From assembly GCA_025362535.1 (NCBI GenBank), contig JANYGE010000397.1:1-5535 (forward strand): a DNA stretch of 5,535 nt, written 5' to 3'. Of the stretch, positions 1 to 5,214 are shown piece after piece; within the stretch, counting starts at the first letter, position 1; every line of letters begins with the position of its first letter. A program made the translations under genes and the position numbers. Below the pieces are notes generated by a model, which saw nothing but the letters and a program-made list of their open reading frames with translations, did not search any database and was not told the origin of the DNA. This stretch comes from Hyphomicrobiales bacterium. GTDB taxonomy: Bacteria; Pseudomonadota; Alphaproteobacteria; Rhizobiales; Aestuariivirgaceae.

Positions 1-767
1 TTGGTGGAGTGGTGAACCTGATGATGCGCTGGCGCTTGCACGATGTGTCCGAGCAAGCCCGTTGCATAGAAGGGCAGTTCTGAGTGGCGCAGATGCAGAA
101 TTGTAAACCAGAAGGCCATAGAAATGAAATTCGCGGTTACGGGATTTACCAGTTGCGCTGTTTGGCCAAAATACCAAACCATCGGCCCCTGCACGAGACA
201 AGATGCACCGCCCATCAGAATTGGGAATAAGGCTTGCTCCAAGGGATGTTGCCGCCATTCGGTGAGCGGGGTTAGCACCTCTGCAGAGTGATGGACTTTG
301 TGAAATTCCCACAGGGCTGGAATCTTATGCATCATGAAATGCGAGGTCCAATAGCCAAGTTCCACCGCAACGAAAACCAGTGCCATGGTTACGGCGGTAA
401 TGAGAATGCTTGGAGGGTGGGCTGGCGGGGCAGCGCCGAAAACATAATTCAGTGCGGCGACTGTGCCGGGCACGGTGATGAACGTGAAACTGCCCACCAA
501 CAAAACTTGCAGCAGAATATAATAAGACCCGACGAAAAACAGTTTCAGATCAAGCCATGTGGAAGGATGAAGCATCAAGCGGCGCGGCAGGATGATTTGT
601 GCAGCACCCCTGAAAGATAATTTGCGGCGGCGCTTGATCAGCACATAGAGAATGATCGCCGTTACCGCAGCACCCAGATAGGTTGGCAAATAATATTGCG
701 AGTCCGCTTGCAAGACCACATAAAGCGGAAATGATAAATAATGCAGAAAGCTCGCGAGATAATCCAT
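1..767 (-). CDS. Sterol desaturase / fatty acid hydroxylase family membrane protein (C-terminus cut by window edge)
   Basis: This is a di-iron integral-membrane oxygenase of the fatty acid hydroxylase superfamily, whose members hydroxylate or desaturate lipids, sterols or carotenoids using O2. The reading frame is open for 255 codons from the ATG to the left edge, so the C-terminus is missing (family members usually have roughly 300 residues or more). Hydrophobic segments lie near residues 27-44, 74-100 and 119-137. The metal-binding histidine boxes are visible: H143-FMM-H147, H156-KV-HH160, and a third box H249-QV-HH253 just before the edge. An R172-Q-H174-P motif and a further His at 228 also fit the family. 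The start is supported by AAGGG (773-777) five bases upstream. The substrate cannot be told from the sequence. It follows the glycine-zipper gene on the same strand after 91 bases containing two hairpins, so co-transcription is uncertain. The family call is firm; the reaction is unknown. Confidence 0.9.
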   Translation of the reverse strand, partial: MDYLASFLHYLSFPLYVVLQADSQYYLPTYLGAAVTAIILYVLIKRRRKLSFRGAAQIILPRRLMLHPSTWLDLKLFFVGSYYILLQVLLVGSFTFITVPGTVAALNYVFGAAPPAHPPSILITAVTMALVFVAVELGYWTSHFMMHKIPALWEFHKVHHSAEVLTPLTEWRQHPLEQALFPILMGGASCLVQGPMVWYFGQTAQLVNPVTANFISMAFWFTILHLRHSELPFYATGLLGHIVQAPAHHQVHHST

Positions 768-778
768 GAAGGCCCTTG

Positions 779-806
779 TTGCGCGAAGCTCATGTGCTTC
801 GCGCAA
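779..806. other. Perfect 11-bp inverted repeat (hairpin) abutting the desaturase ribosome-binding site
   Basis: TTGCGCGAAGC and its exact reverse complement GCTTCGCGCAA flank a 6-base loop (790-795). On the minus strand the hairpin ends one base before the AAGGG Shine-Dalgarno sequence of the desaturase gene. No run of T follows on either strand, so it is not a classical intrinsic terminator. It could be a 5'-UTR structure, a processing site or part of a weak terminator for the upstream gene. The inverted repeat is seen directly; the role is inference. Confidence 0.55.
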
Positions 807-829
807 TCATCGGGCAATTAAAGCGGTTG

Positions 830-854
830 CTTGCTTAACGCTGGGTTAAGCAAG
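830..854 (-). terminator. Hairpin after the glycine-zipper gene, possible weak terminator
   Basis: A perfect 10-bp inverted repeat (CTTGCTTAAC / GTTAAGCAAG, loop 840-844) starts four bases after the stop codon of the minus-strand gene. Wobble pairs can extend the stem a few bases. The position suits a terminator, but the transcript continues with CAACCGCUUUAAUU rather than a solid U tract, so termination would be weak or factor-assisted. Confidence 0.4.
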
Positions 855-858
855 TAGC

Positions 859-1197
859 TTAGTAATTATCCATGCAATCTTCAAAGGCCATTTCATAGAC
901 ATGGCGCTTCTTTTCGGAGCCGTTTACAGAGCCCAACAATGTGCCGCCGACTGCGCCAATGGCCAGACCGGGAACCACACCTTTTTTACCGCCAAGCAAG
1001 CCACCGAGAAGTGCGCCGCCTGCACCACCAGCCACGAGGCCTGTGCCAACGCTGCTGTTGGTATAATGATTGGCTTGTTTGCGAGCATATTCTTTGCAAA
1101 CCTGCTTGCGGCTCTTGGCAAAGCTCACATCAGCTGTTGCCACCATTGAGGCTGAAGCAAGAGCAAGGCTGAGAATTACTGACAGTGTACGATTCAT
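859..1197 (-). CDS. Small secreted glycine-zipper protein
   Basis: The product is 112 residues. Residues 1-22 form a signal peptide: N-R near the start, a hydrophobic core at 5-20, and an A20-T-A22 type I cleavage motif before D23. There is no lipobox, so it is probably periplasmic or outer-membrane associated. Residues 51-93 are a glycine zipper: a G/A-rich segment with repeated GxxxG-like spacing (GGAGGALLGGLLGG, then GLAIGAVGGTLLG) split by a K71-K72-G turn into two possible membrane-inserting or packing helices. One Cys lies on each side of the zipper (C34 and C108) and could form a disulfide. GGAG at 1206-1209, eight bases from ATG, supports the start. Related glycine-zipper proteins are linked to envelope integrity, but this one has no recognisable specific function. 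A 60-base gap separates it from the reductase gene upstream, so it may be read through as well as having its own promoter. Confidence 0.85.
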   Translation of the reverse strand: MNRTLSVILSLALASASMVATADVSFAKSRKQVCKEYARKQANHYTNSSVGTGLVAGGAGGALLGGLLGGKKGVVPGLAIGAVGGTLLGSVNGSEKKRHVYEMAFEDCMDNY

Positions 1198-1236
1198 TTT
1201 AAGTTCTCCAGTTTCGATGTTGCAGGCTTAGCGCAG

Positions 1237-1265
1237 AGTATATGAACCGAATATGAACTATTCGA
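1237..1265 (-). promoter_or_regulatory. Candidate promoter of the glycine-zipper gene
   Basis: On the minus strand TATACT (1237-1242) matches the sigma-70 -10 consensus at five of six positions and lies about 40 bases before the ATG. The -35 position at 17-bp spacing reads TCGAAT (1260-1265), which is poor, so the promoter would probably need an activator if real. A direct repeat overlaps the -10 and spacer. Confidence 0.3.
1240..1258. repeat. Tandem 8-bp direct repeat with 11-bp period, candidate regulator site
   Basis: GTTCATAT occurs twice on the minus strand, separated by TCG, so the copies are one helical turn apart. The wider 11-mers AGTTCATATTC and GGTTCATATAC agree at 9 of 11 positions. 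Direct repeats at 11-bp spacing are typical of OmpR/PhoB-type response regulators. Resemblance to the Pho box is partial: TCAT is kept in each half, but GT stands in place of TG before it. The distal copy ends at the first base of the reductase stop codon (1258-1260). The repeat is certain; its use as an operator is inference. Confidence 0.4.
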
Positions 1266-2157
1266 GGCGGGCAGGAAATCCCTCAGCGCGCAAATCAGTT
1301 TGTAGCGCATCTTCAAGCAGTTTAGCAATCTGCGTCGATTGGGCAGCGCCACCATAAGCGGCTTTGCCTTTAATGAAGGTTTGATTGGTCATGCTGGCCA
1401 AATCCAGCGGCACGCCAAATTCTTTGCCGAAATTCATGGCAAAACCCAGGTCTTTGAGCGCCAAATCCATAGTGAAGGCAATGTCATAGCTGCCGTTCAG
1501 GATAAGCTGGCCTTCGGTTTCATGCACAAAACTTGAGCCGCTGGAGGCTGAAATGGCTTTCCAGGCTTGGCCTAAGTCCAGCCCACCGCGCTTTGCCAGC
1601 ATTAAAGCTTCGGCATCGGCCACCAAATGGATGAAGGCCAGCATATTGGTGATCACTTTAATCACTGCGGCAGAACCGATTGGCCCCATGTGGAATATTT
1701 TATTGCCGATGGCTTCAAGCGCTTTGTGATGCAGCTCGAATAAGTCTTTGTCTCCGGCTGCTAAAACGGTGATTTCGCCGCGGGCAGCAAGATGTACACC
1801 GCCGGTGACCGGGGCTTCTAACGTTTTGACCATCTTGGCTGCTGCTAGGCCTGCAAGGCGAATAATTTCATCCCGCCCATTGGTGGAGTTTTCGATCCAG
1901 GTTGAACCCGGTTTCAGGGTTTCCAGCAGAGCCGTCAAAACTTTTTCGGAGATTGCGGGGGACGGCAAACAGGTGAACACATGATCCACTTGCTTGCCCA
2001 GCTCTTGCGGACTCGCCGCCCATTTGGCGCCAGCTTTCAAATGCCGTTCGCCCAAGGATTTATCGATGTCGTTGACCGTAACGTCAAAGCCAGCGCGGAT
2101 AAGGCTCATGGCAATGTGGCCACCAAGATTGCCAAGACCGATGTAACCGTATTTCAT
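1258..2157 (-). CDS. 3-hydroxyisobutyrate dehydrogenase-family NAD(P)-dependent reductase
   Basis: A cytoplasmic beta-hydroxyacid dehydrogenase of 299 residues, full length for the family (3-hydroxyisobutyrate dehydrogenase, tartronate semialdehyde reductase and relatives). The Rossmann motif is G7-L-G9-N-L-G12, with Leu where Met is usual. D30 at the end of the second strand suggests NAD(H) over NADP(H). The substrate-binding stretch is A115-P-V-T-G-G120, and the catalytic Lys is K167 with N171 following at the family's K-xxx-N spacing; K235-D236 also fits. The ATG at 2157 is chosen because MKYGYIGLG is the family N-terminus and GAGGAGA lies just upstream. The frame stays open for 30 more codons to 2247, but those codons come from the intergenic repeat. 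It follows the dehydratase gene on the same strand by 105 bases, so the two may share a transcript. It could reduce or oxidise a semialdehyde or hydroxyacid produced downstream of the dehydratase; the substrate is not determinable. Confidence 0.9.
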   Translation of the reverse strand: MKYGYIGLGNLGGHIAMSLIRAGFDVTVNDIDKSLGERHLKAGAKWAASPQELGKQVDHVFTCLPSPAISEKVLTALLETLKPGSTWIENSTNGRDEIIRLAGLAAAKMVKTLEAPVTGGVHLAARGEITVLAAGDKDLFELHHKALEAIGNKIFHMGPIGSAAVIKVITNMLAFIHLVADAEALMLAKRGGLDLGQAWKAISASSGSSFVHETEGQLILNGSYDIAFTMDLALKDLGFAMNFGKEFGVPLDLASMTNQTFIKGKAAYGGAAQSTQIAKLLEDALQTDLRAEGFPARLE

Positions 2158-2162
2158 TTCAA

Positions 2163-2169
2163 TCTCCTC
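2163..2169 (-). promoter_or_regulatory. Strong Shine-Dalgarno sequence of the reductase gene, overlapping the repeat
   Basis: GAGGAGA on the minus strand places GGAG six bases before the ATG at 2157 and decides that start. Its upstream bases (2166-2169) are also the end of the palindromic repeat, and base 2169 is the outer base of its first stem. Folding of the repeat in mRNA could therefore limit ribosome access; this effect is inference. Confidence 0.75.
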
Positions 2170-2259
2170 ATCCTGAGGTGCCTCGGCAGGCGGCCTCGAA
2201 GGATGCGCTCGTGGTTCCATGCTTCGTGGCATTGCTGTGCAATGCACCTCAGCATGAGG
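2166..2259. repeat. Pair of inverted palindromic intergenic repeats (REP/BIME-like)
   Basis: The ends CCTCATCCTGAGGTGC (2166-2181) and GCACCTCAGCATGAGG (2244-2259) are inverted copies matching at 15 of 16 bases. Each half is itself a hairpin. Unit A (2169-2205) pairs CATCCT with AGGATG and GAGG with CCTC around a two-base GA bulge, with an inner GCCT-CGGC-AGGC hairpin. Unit B (2218-2256), in opposite orientation, pairs CATGCT with AGCATG and carries an inner GCATTGC-TGT-GCAATGC hairpin. A and B differ by a compensated C-G to G-C pair in the outer stem, which supports real base pairing. The pair fills nearly all the space between the dehydratase stop and the reductase start. I recall similar CCTCATCCTGAGG-type repeats scattered between genes in alphaproteobacteria. 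A role in mRNA stability or differential expression within the operon is inference. Confidence 0.8.
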
Positions 2260-2262
2260 GTG

Positions 2263-3456
2263 TTAGTGGACCGGATGATTGGTCATTTCGAGATGCAGCT
2301 TTGTGCCCGTATAGGGATGGGCCAAGGCGACCTCTTCATTCAGTTCAACGCCGAGGCCTGGTTCAGTGGGCGGGATCACATAGCCCTGCTCCCAGCGGAT
2401 CGGCTTTTTTAACAGCTTGGAATAAAAGCCGCCGAAGGTTTCGATGCTTTCCAAGATTAGGAAATTCGGCAGGGATGTTCCGTATTGAATATTGGCTGCT
2501 GCTTCAATCGGTCCGGCATAAAGATGCGGGGCAATTTGCGCGTAGTTCACTTCTGCCATGCCGGCGATTTTTTTGGCTTCCCACAAGCCACCCACGCGGC
2601 CCAAAGCCATTTGCAAGATTGAGGCAGCACGCAATTCCAACACGCGGCCAAATTCATATTTGGTGGTCAGGCGCTCACCTGTTGCAATGGGGATCGACGT
2701 GCCCCGCGCCACCAAAGCCATTTCTTCTGGTCGGTCTGGAGGTGTGGGCTCTTCGAACCATAGAGGATTATAGGCTTCGATTTGCTTGGCGAAACGAATG
2801 GCGCCTGATGCGGTGAATTGGCCATGGGTGCCGAATAGTAGATCAGCCTTATTGCCCACTGCTTCTCGAATGAGTTTGCAAAACTTGGCGCAGAGTTCCA
2901 TTGACTCCAATGAAGGCTGGCGCGGATCGAAGGACGAGTAAGGCGCTGCCGGATCAAACTTAATGCCAGTAAAGCCAAGCTTGGCATAATGCGCGGCGCG
3001 TTCGGCTGAGGCTTCGGCGTTCCAATAGATTGAATCGTCCTGGCCTTTGGAAAGATCAGGATAGATATACGTGTAGGAGCGCAGCTTTTCGTGAACACGG
3101 CCGCCCAAAAGTTCATAGATCGGTTTATTCAGCGATTTGCCGATAATATCCCACAAGGCAATTTCAAGGCCAGAGAGAACCCCCATCAGGCTCACATCAG
3201 GGCGCTGGGTAAATCCTGATCCATAAACTTTGCGCCACAGGCTTTCGATGTGAAATGGGTCCATGCCTTCCACATAGCGCCCGAAAGTATCCTCAATCAT
3301 GGCCGTCATGGCTGTGGGGCCGAAGGTGGCGCAGTAGCATTCGCCATAGCCGACTATACCGTTATCGGTGGTCAGTTTTACGAATGTAAAATAACGTCCG
3401 CCCCAGCCTGGTGGTGGGTTCCCGACGATGAAGACTTTGAGATCTTTGATTTTCAT
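2263..3456 (-). CDS. Enolase-superfamily (mandelate racemase/muconate lactonizing) protein, galactonate dehydratase-like
   Basis: A 397-residue cytoplasmic enzyme with the MR/MLE two-domain layout: an N-terminal capping domain (about 1-125, including DNGIVGYGE at 31-39) and a C-terminal barrel. Relatives such as D-galactonate dehydratase (DgoD) use Mg2+ to remove water from sugar acids, giving 2-keto-3-deoxy acids. Barrel residues visible are H211 (GTHGQ), E235 (WFEEP), E261 (TGER) and H311 (APH). Their spacing equals that of E. coli DgoD H185, E209, E235 and H285 as I recall them. The residue matching DgoD D183, the first metal ligand, is G209, so metal binding differs from the classical scheme. 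Start: ATG at 3456 gives the family-like MKIKDLKVF; an in-frame TTG two codons upstream (3462) lies closer to AAAGGA (3468-3473) and is a real alternative. It is likely first in a transcript with the reductase and diverges from the GMC gene. Family membership is firm; substrate and even dehydratase activity are inferred. Confidence 0.88.
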   Translation of the reverse strand: MKIKDLKVFIVGNPPPGWGGRYFTFVKLTTDNGIVGYGECYCATFGPTAMTAMIEDTFGRYVEGMDPFHIESLWRKVYGSGFTQRPDVSLMGVLSGLEIALWDIIGKSLNKPIYELLGGRVHEKLRSYTYIYPDLSKGQDDSIYWNAEASAERAAHYAKLGFTGIKFDPAAPYSSFDPRQPSLESMELCAKFCKLIREAVGNKADLLFGTHGQFTASGAIRFAKQIEAYNPLWFEEPTPPDRPEEMALVARGTSIPIATGERLTTKYEFGRVLELRAASILQMALGRVGGLWEAKKIAGMAEVNYAQIAPHLYAGPIEAAANIQYGTSLPNFLILESIETFGGFYSKLLKKPIRWEQGYVIPPTEPGLGVELNEEVALAHPYTGTKLHLEMTNHPVH

Positions 3457-3462
3457 GGGCAA

Positions 3463-3594
3463 GGGCTTCCTTTGAGCGCTTTTTATTGCAGAGTTTTGCG
3501 TGCTTCGATACGGCTATCAATTCATCCACCGTGCAATTTTTTTCACCTCTAAGCTATCTTGCCAAAACAGCGCTGGTTGTTCAGACAGGGAGCT
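3463..3594. promoter_or_regulatory. Divergent intergenic region between dehydratase and GMC oxidoreductase genes
   Basis: This gap must hold the promoters for both divergent genes, which suggests shared control. I see no strong sigma-70 pair on either strand: TTGATA (minus, 3516-3521) with AAAACT 17 bases on is weak, and TATCTT (plus, 3555-3560) lacks a good -35. An imperfect palindrome, TCGATA-CGGC-TATCAA (3505-3520, five of six pairs), is the best operator candidate. AAAGGA (3468-3473) serves the minus gene and AGGGAG (3587-3592) the plus gene. Confidence 0.5.
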
Positions 3595-5214
3595 ATGAGC
3601 GAAATTTATGATTATATTATTGTGGGTGCGGGTTCGGCTGGCTGTGTGCTGGCGAACCGTTTGACGGCCAATGGCCGCAACCGGGTTTTGCTGCTGGAAG
3701 CGGGTGGCAGTGATCGCAGATTTTTTATCTCTATGCCGCTCGGTTATGGCAAGTTGTTTTATGACCCCAAGGTGAATTGGCTTTACAAAACTGAGCCCGA
3801 TACGGGCTTGGCGGGCCACCAAGATTTTTGGCCGCGCGGCAAGGTTTTGGGGGGGTCCAGTTCAATCAATGCCATGGTCTATATTCGGGGTGCTGCCGAA
3901 GATTTTAATGGCTGGAAAGCCGCAGGCAACCCGGGCTGGGGCTGGGAAGATGTTCTGCCAGCCTACAAGGCTTTGGAAGATAATGAAGATGGGGCCAATC
4001 AATATCGTGGCGTTGGTGGGCCCTTGTTCATCAGTAAAAACGCGCGTGATCGCCATGCTTTGTGCGCTCCCTTTATTGCCGCAACGGTGGCCGCTGGAGT
4101 GCCTTACACGCCTGATTTCAATGGTGCCTCCCAAGAAGGTGTGGGGCATTATCAAATGACCATTAAAAATGGCCGGCGCAATTCTGCGGCGCGGGCATTT
4201 TTGCGGCCCGCCATGAAGCGCAAGAATTTGTATGTTGAAACTGGCGCGCAGGTGACACGGGTTTTGTTTCAGGACCTCCGCGCCGTAGGTGTTGAATATC
4301 AGCACAACGGTTTGACCAAAACTGTGAAGGCCACCCGCGAAGTTATTATTTCCGGTGGTGCTGTTAACTCGCCGCAGCTGCTGCAGCTTTCAGGAATTGG
4401 CCCGGCCCCGCTGTTAAAATCGCTTGGTCTTGATGTGCTCAATGCCAACGCCAATGTGGGCGCACATTTGCAAGATCATATTGGGATCAATTATACCTTC
4501 CGCATGAAGGTGCCGACTTTGAACGATGAGCTGCGGCCCTGGTGGGGCAAGCTGCGTGTTGGGCTTAAATATCTCCTCACGCAATCTGGTCCCTTAAGCT
4601 TGAGTGTCAATCATGGTGGTGGCTTTTTCCGCACCAGTGCCAAACGTAAACGCCCCAATATGCAGCTTTATATGCAGGCCTTTTCGACGCTGCTGCCGAA
4701 AGCGGGCGAGCGCCCAATTCTCACGCCTGATCCCTTTTCTGGCCTGTCGCTTGGCCTTTCAAATTGCCTGCCAACCAGCCGTGGTGAGATTATGATTTCA
4801 TCAGCGGACCCATTCAAGCATCCCCGCATTACTGCCAACGCGCTTTCAACAGCGCATGACGCGGAAGAGATGTTGGAGGCGGTGAAGTTTTTGCGGGTGA
4901 TTGCAGCGCAAAAGCCAATGGCGGATTTGATTGCAGAAGAACTACGCCCCGGACCATCGATCCAGAGCGATGAGGACTTGACTGCCGATTTCCGCCAGCG
5001 CAGCGGCACTGTCTATCATCCGTCTTGTACCTGCAGGATGGGGCCAGACGCAAAAACTTCGGTGGTCGATGCGCGGCTGCGGGTTCACGGGGTGCAGGGC
5101 CTGCGCGTGGTCGATGCCTCGGCCTTTCCGGCGATAACCTCCGGCAATCTCAATGCCCCTACCATTATGCTCGCGTGGAAAGCGGCGGAGATGATTTTGG
5201 CGGATGCGGGCTAA
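3595..5214 (+). CDS. GMC-family FAD-dependent oxidoreductase (choline/alcohol dehydrogenase-like)
   Basis: A 539-residue flavoprotein of the glucose-methanol-choline family, full length. It oxidises an alcohol group, passing electrons to a quinone or other acceptor in the dehydrogenase members. The FAD ADP-binding motif is G11-A-G13-S-A-G16, with E35 at the end of the second strand. GMC signature 1 is at about 82-105 (GKVLGGSSSINAMVYIRG) and signature 2 at 255-269 (GAVNSPQLLQLSGIG). The C-terminal catalytic block has H475 in YHPSCTCRMG and the Asn-rich SGNLNAPT at 516-523, which supplies the second active-site residue. There is no signal peptide, so it is cytoplasmic or peripheral at the inner membrane. 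ATG at 3595 is chosen for AGGGAG just upstream and the family-like MSEIYDYIIVGAG; a TTG at 3559 in the same frame has no Shine-Dalgarno sequence. Annotation as BetA would be over-specific: no betaine aldehyde dehydrogenase or BetI is present. Its place beside the dehydratase suggests a sugar or polyol substrate, as inference. Confidence 0.92.
   Translation: MSEIYDYIIVGAGSAGCVLANRLTANGRNRVLLLEAGGSDRRFFISMPLGYGKLFYDPKVNWLYKTEPDTGLAGHQDFWPRGKVLGGSSSINAMVYIRGAAEDFNGWKAAGNPGWGWEDVLPAYKALEDNEDGANQYRGVGGPLFISKNARDRHALCAPFIAATVAAGVPYTPDFNGASQEGVGHYQMTIKNGRRNSAARAFLRPAMKRKNLYVETGAQVTRVLFQDLRAVGVEYQHNGLTKTVKATREVIISGGAVNSPQLLQLSGIGPAPLLKSLGLDVLNANANVGAHLQDHIGINYTFRMKVPTLNDELRPWWGKLRVGLKYLLTQSGPLSLSVNHGGGFFRTSAKRKRPNMQLYMQAFSTLLPKAGERPILTPDPFSGLSLGLSNCLPTSRGEIMISSADPFKHPRITANALSTAHDAEEMLEAVKFLRVIAAQKPMADLIAEELRPGPSIQSDEDLTADFRQRSGTVYHPSCTCRMGPDAKTSVVDARLRVHGVQGLRVVDASAFPAITSGNLNAPTIMLAWKAAEMILADAG

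Noticed and set aside
288..620. Plus-strand 110-codon open frame
   Set aside because: It lies antisense to the desaturase gene, whose histidine boxes prove the other strand is coding; its translation has no recognisable features.
901..1172. Open frames on both strands inside the glycine-zipper gene
   Set aside because: They are alternative readings of its GC-rich repeat; only the frame with signal peptide and Shine-Dalgarno sequence makes sense.
2158..2247. Thirty-codon upstream extension of the reductase reading frame
   Set aside because: It is translated from the palindromic repeat, has no family similarity, and the internal ATG at 2157 has a strong Shine-Dalgarno sequence and the family N-terminus.
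1981..2816. Plus-strand open frames opposite the reductase and dehydratase genes
   Set aside because: Their translations lack family motifs and overlap two well-supported minus-strand genes.
3559..3594. TTG start and 12-residue extension of the GMC oxidoreductase
   Set aside because: There is no ribosome-binding site before the TTG, and the FAD-binding N-terminus begins naturally at the ATG at 3595.
3595..5214. Specific call as choline dehydrogenase BetA
   Set aside because: The GMC motifs are shared by many alcohol and sugar oxidoreductases, and no betaine pathway genes are next to it.
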